64,000 nucleotides of DNA from Draconibacterium aestuarii (GTDB lineage: Bacteria > Bacteroidota > Bacteroidia > Bacteroidales > Prolixibacteraceae). How positions within the stretch are numbered: position 1 is the first letter of the stretch; each line of letters opens with the position of its first letter. The stretch lies in NCBI GenBank assembly GCA_026671195.1, contig JAPOHD010000005.1, positions 124,001 to 188,000 on the forward strand, in the 5' to 3' direction. Made by a program: the position numbers and the translations under genes. This document shows, piece after piece, positions 56,494 to 64,000 of this stretch. The notes under the pieces were generated by a model. The model saw only the letters and a program-made list of their open reading frames with translations, had not been told where the DNA came from and did not search any database.

Positions 56494-56848
56494 CACGTTC
56501 AGAACCGGCCTCTTTTAATCAAAACCCGAATCAAAATAAAACCTAGAGAGATCGGGAAGCTGAGAACTTGTTCGAAACGAGCTTGCGAGTTACGCGAGTT
56601 GCCAAAAATAAACAATTCTAAAGGAGCGAAATCACCCGACCGAACTTAGGTTTTATACCTGCGCACCGCAGTGCTTCTGCACACAGGTGTGAAGATGAAG
56701 GTTAAAAGCAGCCGCGGGCTCAGAAATGCCTTCTTCGTGCTTACTTTTTTTGCTGTAGAAAAAAGTAAGTCCCGTCCGGAAGGACTCCGCCTGAAGGGCA
56801 AACGATTAAACTTGGAAAGTCTGCTTTACCCATCCTCTTATCCTTCCC
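56494..56848 (+). repeat. repeat module X, copy 1
   Basis: Starts CACGTTCAG, then CGGCCTCTTTTAATCAAAAC and GAACTTAGGTTTTAT, a 35-bp hairpin insert (56657-56691), then GAAATGCCTTCTTCGTG and the tail hairpin CTTACTTTTTT/AAAAAAGTAAG (56740-56769), then CCGTCCGGAAGGACTCCGCC. X3 keeps the same end as far as CTTATCCTTCCC. Confidence 0.8.
56657..56691 (+). repeat. 35-bp hairpin insert within X1
   Basis: A small stem-loop (ACCTG...CAGGT outer arms) present in X1 and X3 but absent at the same site in X2. Confidence 0.7.
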
Positions 56849-56940
56849 TCCCGACAGGGAAGGATGATAAGCCGCCAATAGAAACAACGTAGAATATAAC
56901 CTTGACGCATAAGGAATAAAAACACAAACCCAAAAAGACT

Positions 56941-57202
56941 CACGTTCAGAACGTCAGCCGCCTTCAGAAAATCGCGTTAAGAAAATGAACGTAAAAAACG
57001 TTAATAAATTCCTGCTGTTTGACGACGTTAGACCTGAGGAACGAAGGGCTAAAAGGAGGAGTTCAAAAAATAAAACATTCTGCTTTAGTTTCCCCTTCTC
57101 GAAGGGGAAAAGCCCGGCAGGGTAAGGCAAGTGCGTTAGATGGCGGGAAAGGGGTTTTTAGTGAATGAAGTTCATTTTTAGAGATTTTATGTCAGCGGCG
57201 GG
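56941..57202 (+). repeat. repeat module Y, copy 1
   Basis: Starts CACGTTCAG, then GCGTTAAGAAAATGAACG, GACGACGTTAGACC, GCTAAAAGGAGGAGTT, CCCCTTCTCGAAGGGG and GGGAAAGGGGTTTTTAG. Its tail hairpin (AATACTTTTTT with AAAAAAGTATT) holds a roughly 75-bp insert in the loop (57223-57310). About three differences from Y2 over the first 215 bp. Confidence 0.8.
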
Positions 57203-57474
57203 GTTTTTTGAATACTTTTTTTACCTGCAGCAAACGAGCATTGATATTTATCTTATTAATAAAAACATTCAAGGCGAGTTACACCGAATACCTCTAAAAC
57301 AAACAATAATAATGAGGTGAAAAAAGTATTTGCCCGTCCGGCATAAGGACACTTCCGGCAGGAGAAAAGGATTAATATGAAAGTCTACTCTACCCTTTCT
57401 CTTATCTTTCCCTTCCCAAAGGGAAAGACGATCAGCCGCCACAACAAACAACAGAATATAAAACACAAAAGATA

Positions 57475-57721
57475 CACGTTCAGGACCGGCCTCTTTTAAT
57501 CAAAACCAGAATCAAAATAAAACCTTAGAGAAATGGAGAAGCTTCGAGTGAGCGAGAAGATCACTCCTTTGAACTTAGGTTTTATAAAGATGAAGGTTGA
57601 AGGTTAAAAGCAGCCGCGGGCTCAGAAATGCCTTCTTCGTGCTTACTTTTTTTGCTGTAGAAAAAAGTAAGTCCCGCCTGGAAGGACATTCGTCCGATAG
57701 GACTCCGCCTGAAAGGCAAAA
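57475..57721 (+). repeat. repeat module X, copy 2
   Basis: Like X1 but lacking the 35-bp hairpin insert and carrying GAAGGTT twice where X1 has it once. Together with its upstream linker it matches 60735-60989 with about six differences in 255 bp and no indel. Confidence 0.8.
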
Positions 57722-57757
57722 GAATAAGAAATACTATAAAATACTAAATATCATCAT

Positions 57758-58864
57758 ATGACCGACGAAATAAAAAACCAACAAATCCAGGACGATGAAA
57801 TCGACCTCATCGCACTGGCAAAAACAATCTGGGAAGGACGAAAGCTGATCATCAGAACCGTGCTTATTTTTATGGTTCTCGGAGTGACCGTAGCTCTTTT
57901 AACCCCAAAACAATACACCGCCTCCACCACCATGGTCCCGCAGGTAGCCAACGGCTCCTCAAAAATGGGAGGATTATCCTCGTTAGCAGCCATGGCCGGA
58001 TTTAACCTGAACATGAGCCAGGGAAGCAGTGAGCTGACACCCATGATCTACCCGCAAATTTTAAGCAGTGCGCCTTTCCAGCTGGAAATGATGAATACTC
58101 CCTTTAAATTTCCTGATCTGGAGCAACCGGTAAGTATTTTCGAATACTATACAGAAATAAAAGAGCCGGGCGTATTGGCGAATGTAAAAAAGTACACCCT
58201 TGGCTTACCGTTTGTACTTCTAAAAGCCATGAAAGGAACTCCCGCTGAATCCAATGCCCTTGCTTCCGGTAACCTTATTGCGTTTACCAAAGACCAGGAA
58301 GAAATAAGCAAGCGTTTAAGTGAAACCATTTCACTGGATGTGAACGACAAGGACGGCTATTTAACCCTCGCGGTGCAGGCAGAAGATGCCCGGCTGGCAG
58401 CACAGGTGGCACAAAAGGCCCTTGAGTTATTACAAAACTACATCACTACTTTTAAAGTGGAAAAAGCCTCGGCCCAACTCAAATTTATTGAAGAACGGTA
58501 TAACGAGAACAAAGCAGAATTTGAAAAGGCACAAGCTGTATTGGCAGATTTCCGCGATAAAAACAAAAATGTAACCTCGGCACGGGCACGCACCCAGGAA
58601 GAACGCTTACAAAGCGATTACCAGCTGGCATTTAACGTATTTTCCGAACTCGCCAAACAGCTCGAACAGGCACGTATTCAGGTGAAAGAAGATACTCCCG
58701 TATTTTCCATTGTAAAACCCGTTACCGTACCCATCGAAAAATCCAAACCCAACCGCCCGATGATTCTTATTATCTGGACATTCATGGGAGGTGTAATTGC
58801 CATCGGCTGGATTTTTGGAAAAGAATTTTTAGTGAGCATCCGCGAAAAATGGAACGAAGAGTAA
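57758..58864 (+). CDS. Wzz/chain-length-determinant family protein
   Basis: 368 residues with two membrane helices (about 30-50 and 325-350) enclosing a helical periplasmic domain with a long coiled-coil (about 210-300). A C-terminal proline-rich approach to the second helix (PVTVPIEKSKPNRPM) is typical of the family. No kinase domain is fused, so any tyrosine kinase partner is elsewhere. It pairs with the SLBB channel to export polymer and set chain length. Confidence 0.92.
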   Translation: MTDEIKNQQIQDDEIDLIALAKTIWEGRKLIIRTVLIFMVLGVTVALLTPKQYTASTTMVPQVANGSSKMGGLSSLAAMAGFNLNMSQGSSELTPMIYPQILSSAPFQLEMMNTPFKFPDLEQPVSIFEYYTEIKEPGVLANVKKYTLGLPFVLLKAMKGTPAESNALASGNLIAFTKDQEEISKRLSETISLDVNDKDGYLTLAVQAEDARLAAQVAQKALELLQNYITTFKVEKASAQLKFIEERYNENKAEFEKAQAVLADFRDKNKNVTSARARTQEERLQSDYQLAFNVFSELAKQLEQARIQVKEDTPVFSIVKPVTVPIEKSKPNRPMILIIWTFMGGVIAIGWIFGKEFLVSIREKWNEE

Positions 58865-59144
58865 CAATACCAGTGGGTTAAAAATACAGTGGGTTGAAAT
58901 TCAGAAAAACACAAAATACATCAGACACAGGATGTGAGTGATGCCTGTTGACTATTGAGACAATCTGCGATTTAAGGAATAAGCACTACACATCTCTCAA
59001 TACTAATTTACTATCTTTAATTTTCCATTGACACTATCTTATATGAAGTGTGATTACAATAAAATATGACATTTTGAATATTTTACAGCTCTGAATAGAT
59101 TTTTCAATGCATATTCCGGGTTAAAACAGCAACAATCCAACAGC
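58865..59144. other. 280-bp intergenic region
   Basis: Two copies of CAGTGGGTT near 58870 and 58890, and a stretch near 58955-59010 akin to the imperfect hairpin at 24.9 kb. No gene seen. Confidence 0.35.
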
Positions 59145-59930
59145 ATGCTCAATACTGCCATTACAGCCGCCATCAAAGCCGGTAACCAAATCGTAAAGAT
59201 CTATAACGATCCCACAGCCGATTTTTCCATCGAAAAAAAAGCCGATAATTCTCCGCTTACCATTGCCGACAAAGCAAGTCACAACGTAATTGTTGGATAC
59301 CTCGAGAAAACCGGCTTCCCCATTTTAAGCGAAGAAGGAAGATCCATCTCGTATACCGAAAGAAAAAACTGGGAAAGTTTCTGGCTCATCGATCCGCTCG
59401 ACGGCACCAAAGAGTTTATTAAAAAAAACGGTGAATTTACCGTCAACATCGCATTGGTAAAAAATGGACATCCGGTAATGGGTATCATTTATGTGCCCGT
59501 AAGCCAGACACTCTACATCGGTGCTGAAAACGAAGGCGCCTGGAAACTGGAGCATGCCGGCGAAACATGCCGGATGACCACTGTAAAGTCGCAGGGCGTA
59601 AAACTCCCCCAGCCTCTTAACACCACCGGTTTTAAAGTAGTAGGCAGTCGATCTCACATGAGCCCCGAAACCGAAGCATATATAAATGAGTTACGAAAAG
59701 AACATCCGCAAATCGATATCGTTTCCAAAGGAAGTTCCCTGAAAATATGTATGGTAGCCGAAGGATCGGCGCACCAGTACCCGCGTTTTGGCCCCACCAT
59801 GGAATGGGACACCGCTGCCGGACATGCCATCGCCAATGCTGCAGGCAAAAAACTCTGGCTTACCGACCTCAGCGGAGAACTACGCTACAACAAAGAAAAC
59901 CTGCTAAATCCGTATTTTATCGTGAAGTAA
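59145..59930 (+). CDS. cysQ: 3'(2'),5'-bisphosphate nucleotidase
   Basis: Splits adenosine 3',5'-bisphosphate (PAP), the by-product of sulfotransfer from PAPS, and is lithium-sensitive in the family. The 261 residues have the metal-binding set ILSEEGRS, DPLDGTKEFI and the late WDTAAGHAI. It is in the same polysaccharide locus as cysC, which makes PAPS, so the pair suggests active sulfate transfer here, possibly onto the polymer. Confidence 0.9.
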   Translation: MLNTAITAAIKAGNQIVKIYNDPTADFSIEKKADNSPLTIADKASHNVIVGYLEKTGFPILSEEGRSISYTERKNWESFWLIDPLDGTKEFIKKNGEFTVNIALVKNGHPVMGIIYVPVSQTLYIGAENEGAWKLEHAGETCRMTTVKSQGVKLPQPLNTTGFKVVGSRSHMSPETEAYINELRKEHPQIDIVSKGSSLKICMVAEGSAHQYPRFGPTMEWDTAAGHAIANAAGKKLWLTDLSGELRYNKENLLNPYFIVK

Positions 59931-60049
59931 AACTGAAAAACTGGAAGAAAAAAACCAAAACCGAAAGCACGAAAAAGAGAGCCAAAAGCATAAACCTTCA
60001 GTAAAAAAGTAACAAACAACAGAATAAAAAACACAAACCAAAAAAGACA

Positions 60050-60398
60050 CATGTTCAGGACGTCAGCCGCCTTCAGAAAATCGCGTTAAGAAAATGAACG
60101 TAAAAAACGTTAATAAATTCCTGCTGTTTGACGACGTTAGACCTGAGGAACAAAGGGCTAAAAGGAGGAGTTCAAAAAATAAAACATTCTGCTTTAGTTT
60201 CCCCTTCTCGAAGGGGAAAAGCCCGGCAGGGTAAGGCAAGTGCGCTAGATGGCGGGAAAGGGGTTTTTAGAGAACGAAGCTAATTTTTAGCTATTTATCG
60301 TCAGCGGCGGGCTCAGAAATGCCTTCTTCGTGTTTACTTTTTCAGCTGCTGGAAAAAGTAAAATCCGTCCGATAGGACTCCCCCTGAAGGGGAAACCA
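60050..60398 (+). repeat. repeat module Y, copy 2
   Basis: Same order of blocks as Y1, nearly identical over the first 215 bp. It ends in an X-type tail: GAAATGCCTTCTTCGTG and the hairpin TTTACTTTTTC/GAAAAAGTAAA, then CCGTCCGATAGGACTCC. So heads, cores and tails are exchangeable between module types. Confidence 0.8.
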
Positions 60399-60401
60399 AA
60401 A

Positions 60402-60444
60402 ACAGATTGCTTCGGAACACCAAAAAGCTGTTCCTCGCAATGAC
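60402..60444. repeat. AGATTGCTTC repeat, copy 3
   Basis: AGATTGCTTCGG...CTCGCAATGAC, the same end blocks as copies 1 and 2 near 49 kb with a different middle. Confidence 0.55.
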
Positions 60445-60588
60445 ACAAACAACCACAATTAATCCGGCGGCGTTTAAGTATACAAATTGAAACAAAATAC
60501 ACCACACGCCACCTGTGAAAGAATTTATAGCCACACACAAACTACAGAAGAAAAACGAAAGAACAAAAAACACAAACCAAAAAAGAAT

Positions 60589-60770
60589 CATGTTCAGGAC
60601 CATCCCAAAATCCGTCACCAGACGGATACGCGCGTGGGCCGAAAATATGGCGCGAGCCGGCGTTGGAATGTGGGAGGAAGCATTATATTTTCTTGATTCT
60701 TTTGTTTACTTTTCTCATCAAGGAGAAAAGTAAATGCCCGTCCGGCAAGAGGACGCTTCCGGCAGGAGAA
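60589..60770 (+). repeat. repeat module Z
   Basis: Starts CATGTTCAGGACC and has a core unlike X and Y, including GCGTGGGCCGAAAATATGG and GGCGTTGGAATGTGGGAGG. It ends in a hairpin TTTACTTTTCTC/GAGAAAAGTAAA followed by GCCCGTCCGG, so it shares head and tail with X and Y. Single copy in the window. Confidence 0.7.
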
Positions 60771-60878
60771 AAGGATTAATATGAAAGTCTACTCTACCCT
60801 ATCTCTTATCTTTCCCTTCCCGAAGGGAAAGATGATCAGCCGCCACAACAAACAACAGAATATAAAACACAAAAGATA

Positions 60879-61189
60879 CACGTTCAGGACCGGCCTCTTT
60901 TAATCAAAACCAGAATCAAAATAAAACCTTAGAGAAATGGAGAAGCTTCGAGTGAGCGAGAAGATCACTCCTTTGAACTTAGGTTTTATACCTGCGCACC
61001 GCAGTGCTTCTGCACACAGGTGTGAAGATGAAGGTTGAAGGTTAAAAGCAGCCGCGGGCTCAGAAATGCCTTCTTCGTGCTTACTTTTTTTGCTGTAGAA
61101 AAAAGTAAGTCCCGTCCGGAAGGACTCCGCCTGAAGGGCAAACGATTAAACTTAGAAAGTTTACTTTACCCATCCTCTTATCCTTCCCA
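60879..61189 (+). repeat. repeat module X, copy 3
   Basis: Like X1, with the 35-bp hairpin insert (60990-61024) and two GAAGGTT units. Its head and upstream linker match X2 over 255 bp with about six differences, while its 3' part matches X1. Confidence 0.8.
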
Positions 61190-61567
61190 TAAAATAAAAG
61201 AAGTCCTTATTCTCTCCCCTATATAAAACAAAAGATTCCGCTTCTTTTCCCAACAATAAAGCAATACCTTATCATTTTCCCCTTCAGGAAGGGGAAATGC
61301 CAGCCCGGCTTTTTGACGGGTCAGCAGCGTAAGGCCTAAGCGAGGCTGATGACAAAGGGGTTCAGGGGAAATGCCAGCGTAAGGAATGTGTGGGATCAGA
61401 CAAAGAGGTTTAGGGGAGATGCTGCAGCCTGTCCGGCAACTGACGGATAAGGAAAGTGGGGGGACAGCAGAGGGGTGAAGGGAAAGACGATCACCCGCAA
61501 AAAGAAACAACAAACAACAAAACAACCCTGTAAGTACTTCAACCAACGAAGCGACAAAAACATTTTT

Positions 61568-61575
61568 TAACTTTG
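61568..61575 (+). promoter_or_regulatory. -7 box TAACTTTG of cysC
   Basis: Matches TAnnTTTG about 118 bp before the cysC ATG. The leader that follows contains a stem-loop (GGAG/CTCC outer, AACTGT/ACAGTT inner, 61629-61664). No clear -33 element is seen. Confidence 0.45.
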
Positions 61576-61628
61576 TTTGGCACAAGAATTGTTTTTTAGC
61601 GTGCTTTAACAAAAACGCAAGGCTTCCC

Positions 61629-61664
61629 GGAGCAGAAAACTGTCCCTCAACCGACAGTTACTCC
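61629..61664 (+). promoter_or_regulatory. leader stem-loop upstream of cysC
   Basis: GGAG (61629-61632) with CTCC (61661-61664) enclose AACTGT (61638-61643) and ACAGTT (61654-61659). It could influence translation; no known riboswitch signature is recognised. Confidence 0.4.
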
Positions 61665-61693
61665 AGGCAGACCTGTAAACAAAAAGGATTACA

Positions 61694-62311
61694 ATGGGGA
61701 AAAACAATATATACACCACCTTTGACAAGATCAAAGACCGACATGCCAAAGAGATCTACCTGAAACAACGTGGAAAAGTAATCTGGTTTACCGGACTTTC
61801 AGGATCAGGAAAAACAACACTGGCCAGCCAACTTGAAAAACGGCTTTTCGAGCTCAACTATTTCTGCCAGATCCTCGATGGCGACAATGTACGGTCGGGT
61901 ATAAACAAAAACCTGCGCTTTACCGAAGAAGACCGCATGGAAAACATACGCCGTATTGCCGAAGTAAGCAAACTCTTTATGAACTGCGGCATAATTCTTA
62001 TCTGTGCATTTATATCGCCAACCAACGAAATGCGCGACCTGGCACGCGATATCATTGGCGATGACGATTTTTTGGAAGTATTTGTAAACACCCCGCTCAA
62101 TGTCTGCGAACAACGCGATCCAAAAGGACTGTACAAAAAAGCACGTAAGGGAGAAATTAAAAACTTTACCGGTATTTCGTCACCCTTCGAAGTCCCCGAC
62201 CAGGCATTTATCGAAGTGGACAACACAAATCCCGATATCGATGCTTCCGTTCGCGAAATGCTCAAACAAATAATACCCGAAATTCGATTCGACCCGATTT
62301 CGTCATTATAA
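61694..62311 (+). CDS. cysC: adenylylsulfate (APS) kinase
   Basis: Phosphorylates APS to the sulfate donor PAPS. 205 residues with Walker A GLSGSGKTT, the DGDNVRSGINKNLRFTEEDR substrate-binding block and the active-site-adjacent FISPTNEMRDLAR. It carries no fused sulfurylase. With cysQ 1.8 kb upstream in a polysaccharide locus it suggests a sulfated polymer; assimilatory sulfur supply is the alternative. Confidence 0.94.
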   Translation: MGKNNIYTTFDKIKDRHAKEIYLKQRGKVIWFTGLSGSGKTTLASQLEKRLFELNYFCQILDGDNVRSGINKNLRFTEEDRMENIRRIAEVSKLFMNCGIILICAFISPTNEMRDLARDIIGDDDFLEVFVNTPLNVCEQRDPKGLYKKARKGEIKNFTGISSPFEVPDQAFIEVDNTNPDIDASVREMLKQIIPEIRFDPISSL

Positions 62312-62789
62312 AAACCATCTTTAACGTACACCGTCCCTGTCTACCGGCAGACAGGCTTTAGGGCGGTGACATAAAAGCCACACACCCAAAGGGCTTTAGC
62401 CTTTAACAACAAAAACCTTTTAAACAACAAACAATAAATCCCCATGTTCTGAACACCTTTCACCTTAAAAAAAAACCTGCCCGGCAAGCTTTTTTAAGAG
62501 GGATTGAATAAACAACAATACACTAAATAAAAATAATTTCCTGGCGGGACATCCCGGTCTCCACCTGCAAGTTGTCTTGTGGCTGCCTTGTTTCCTTTGG
62601 CGTAAAAGTAGCTTCCTTCGGTCGCTCTTTTTCACCAACTCAACATAGCCAGCCACCTCAACAAGCTTTCCGGCTCCGTCCGGCCCGGAATGAATGAAGG
62701 GAACGTTTCTCATCAATGCACATAACGAATAGTTAACAGGCATAACACAGAAAAAAATCTTAGCTTTTAAAATATTTTAAAATTTATAA
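62312..62789. other. 478-bp intergenic region with worn dispersed repeats
   Basis: Contains a small inverted repeat (CTGTCTACCGGCAGACAG, near 62338) and, on the minus strand, a GC-richer block (62530-62700) whose reading frame looks like repeat-derived sequence rather than a gene. Right of about 62740 the sequence turns strongly A/T-rich up to the flippase gene. Confidence 0.45.
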
Positions 62790-64000
62790 ATGAACGCCAC
62801 AAAACGTGTAGTACTAAATACTGGATTCCTTTACGGCAAAATGTTGATTTCAATGTTTATTGCATTGTATTCAACTCGAATTGTATTAAACGCTCTTGGC
62901 GCTAACGATTTTGGAATATTTAACTTGGTTGCAGGAGTCATTGCCATGCTTGCTTTTCTAAATGCAGCAATGGCAACGTCAACACAAAGATATATATCAT
63001 ATTATTTGGGAGCAAACGATGAAGAGAAGTTAGATTCCGTCTTCAAATCAAGTGTAATCCTTCATTTAATTATTGGGATATTAATTGTAATTGCACTTGA
63101 AATATCCGGTCTTTTTCTTTTTAATGGCTTTTTAAATATTCCAACAGATCGTATCCCTGCTGCAAAACTAGTATATCAATTCATGATTGTTAGTACTTTT
63201 TTCACGATTAATGCAGTACCTTACGATGCAACAATTATTGCACATGAGAAATTACTTTTTGAATCAATCATAGGGGTATTAGAATCTTTTTTCAAGTTGG
63301 CAATTGCCATTACACTAATCTACGCCCAGAAAGATCGTCTTATATTGTATAGTATATTATTGGCCGGACTTACAATACTTATCCGCATCATTAAAAGTAT
63401 TTATTGTTATTTAAAGTTTAAGGAATGTAAATCATATCGTAAATCGACACTTAACCATTCTTTAATAAAAGAAATGATCTCATTTGCTAGCTGGAATATG
63501 TTTGGAGCGCTATGCTGGATAGGAAGCACTCAAGGAATAGCCTTGGTTTTAAACACTTTTTTTGGTACGGTTATAAACGCAGCATTTGGTATTGCACAAC
63601 AAGTTAACAGTCAGTTATATTCTTTTTCAGCAAATATGCAAAAAGCTCTTAATCCTCAAATTATTAAAAATGAAGGAAGTGGCAATCGAATCCAAATGTT
63701 GCATCTTTCTCAAATGGCAAGTAAATTTGGCTTTTACCTACTTGCATTATTCGCAATTCCTTTAATAATTGAGATGCCTACTGTTTTACAATTATGGCTT
63801 AAAAATGTACCGGAAAATACCGTCATATTTTGTCGTTCATTATTAATAATTTCTCTTATCAAGCAGCTTACTATCGGTTCATATACAGCAATTCAAGCTA
63901 CTGGTAATATTAAAACATATCAACCTATAGCTGGAACGATATTATTATTAAATATCCCAATCAGTTATTTTATATTAAAACAAGGCTTTCCAGCATCAAG
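62790..64000 (+). CDS. Wzx-like polysaccharide flippase, truncated by the window edge
   Basis: At least 403 residues visible, frame open to the right edge. Many hydrophobic helices and the MATE/MOP-like start (LNTGFLYGKMLISMFIALYSTRIVLNALGANDFG) identify an oligosaccharide-lipid flippase. Its codons are clearly more A/T-rich than those of cysC or the SLBB gene, which suggests that the biosynthetic part of the locus has a different history. It would translocate lipid-linked repeat units before polymerisation. Confidence 0.85.
   Translation, partial: MNATKRVVLNTGFLYGKMLISMFIALYSTRIVLNALGANDFGIFNLVAGVIAMLAFLNAAMATSTQRYISYYLGANDEEKLDSVFKSSVILHLIIGILIVIALEISGLFLFNGFLNIPTDRIPAAKLVYQFMIVSTFFTINAVPYDATIIAHEKLLFESIIGVLESFFKLAIAITLIYAQKDRLILYSILLAGLTILIRIIKSIYCYLKFKECKSYRKSTLNHSLIKEMISFASWNMFGALCWIGSTQGIALVLNTFFGTVINAAFGIAQQVNSQLYSFSANMQKALNPQIIKNEGSGNRIQMLHLSQMASKFGFYLLALFAIPLIIEMPTVLQLWLKNVPENTVIFCRSLLIISLIKQLTIGSYTAIQATGNIKTYQPIAGTILLLNIPISYFILKQGFPAS

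Larger units (their letters stand above)
56380..57757. repeat. 1.4-kb mosaic of non-coding repeat modules (X1, Y1, X2)
   Basis: Order: X1 (56494-56848), linker, Y1 (56941-57202 plus tail), linker, X2 (57475-57721). Each module begins after an A/C-rich run with [A/C]A[C/T]GTTCAG and ends in a hairpin followed by CCGTCCGG. Short linkers carry TTCCCT/AGGGAA hairpins and GCCGCCA. No module keeps a convincing coding frame across copies. Confidence 0.75.
59931..61693. repeat. 1.8-kb mosaic of non-coding repeat modules (Y2, Z1, X3) and cysC leader
   Basis: Order: Y2 (60050-60398 with tail), an AGATTGCTTC repeat (60402-60444), Z1 (60589-60770), linker, X3 (60879-61189). Then comes a C/G-rich stretch (61270-61490) with three imperfect GGGGAAATGCCAGC...AAAGGGGTT-like units. 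After 61560 the region becomes the cysC promoter and leader. Confidence 0.75.

Noticed and set aside
56695..56892. Small protein encoded by the X modules (reads KVKSSRGLRNAFF)
   Set aside because: The frame runs straight through the hairpin tail, differs in start and end between copies and is probably a by-product of the repeat.
56985..57125. 46-codon frame inside Y modules
   Set aside because: Open in Y1 and Y2 because they are nearly identical, but broken by an early stop in the diverged copy at 10.5 kb.
62465..62743. 92-codon minus-strand frame between cysC and the flippase
   Set aside because: Basic, low-complexity and repeat-like, without a family or a promoter.
1..64000. tRNA, rRNA or intact transposase genes
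   Set aside because: I looked for them on both strands and saw none; a dedicated tRNA search would be the decisive check.

Overview
The window looks like a chromosomal segment of an anaerobic or facultative Bacteroidota, most likely Bacteroidia of the Marinilabiliales/Prolixibacteraceae type. The phylum is well supported: a secreted protease with a type IX secretion C-terminal domain, an UpxY-type antiterminator at the head of a polysaccharide locus, a Rho factor with a long Lys/Glu/Gln-rich insert, PorT-like and DUF5916 outer-membrane proteins, and -7 boxes of the TAnnTTTG type. The family-level placement is inference. I see no rRNA, tRNA, CRISPR array or intact transposase gene.

Layout. 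1-10.4 kb is a short-chain acid and acyl-CoA block: butyrate kinase and phosphotransbutyrylase on the minus strand, then acs, an OFA-type MFS carrier, a fused ADP-forming acyl-CoA synthetase/GNAT acetyltransferase and a sirtuin on the plus strand. This matches the Acs-Pat-CobB logic of acetate activation under reversible lysine acetylation. 11-14.5 kb carries a lipoprotein gene overlapping a kinase/PLP-lyase fusion. 14.5-15.1 kb is non-coding, with a 42-bp tandem repeat and a 178-bp foldback (MITE-like) element. 15.1-20.4 kb is a minus-strand set of secreted proteins around an AraC/TPR membrane regulator; a frameshifted TonB/TPR gene and an alpha/beta-hydrolase lipoprotein share a roughly 65-bp upstream sequence.

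20.6-46.6 kb is mostly housekeeping and envelope functions: a zinc dehydrogenase, a YdiJ-like FAD/Fe-S dehydrogenase, a methyltransferase, a DUF5916 protein, Rho, a U32 rRNA/tRNA-modification-type protein, an amino-acid racemase relic, an ECF sigma/anti-sigma/DUF4097 operon, a glycosyltransferase, a thioredoxin-fold protein, a T9SS protease, two monohaem cytochromes, a stand-alone threonyl-tRNA editing domain, a DEAD-box helicase, a DUF1080 lipoprotein and an SO_0444-type metal permease. 46.9-52.1 kb holds class II ketol-acid reductoisomerase, a repeat-rich 1.1-kb gap, an AraC regulator with a PorT-like barrel, and a PAP2 phosphatase.

52.3-64 kb is the start of an exopolysaccharide/capsule locus: upxY, a winged-helix protein, an SLBB export protein, a Wzz chain-length protein, cysQ, cysC and a flippase that runs off the right edge. 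The two PAPS-metabolism genes suggest, without proving, a sulfated polymer. About 3 kb of this locus is a mosaic of near-identical non-coding modules (called X, Y and Z here), each starting with a GTTCAG head and ending in an A/T-rich hairpin. A diverged inverted Y copy lies 46 kb away at 10.5 kb. These modules, the foldback element, the shared operator-like sequence and the acetylation cluster are the most interesting items.
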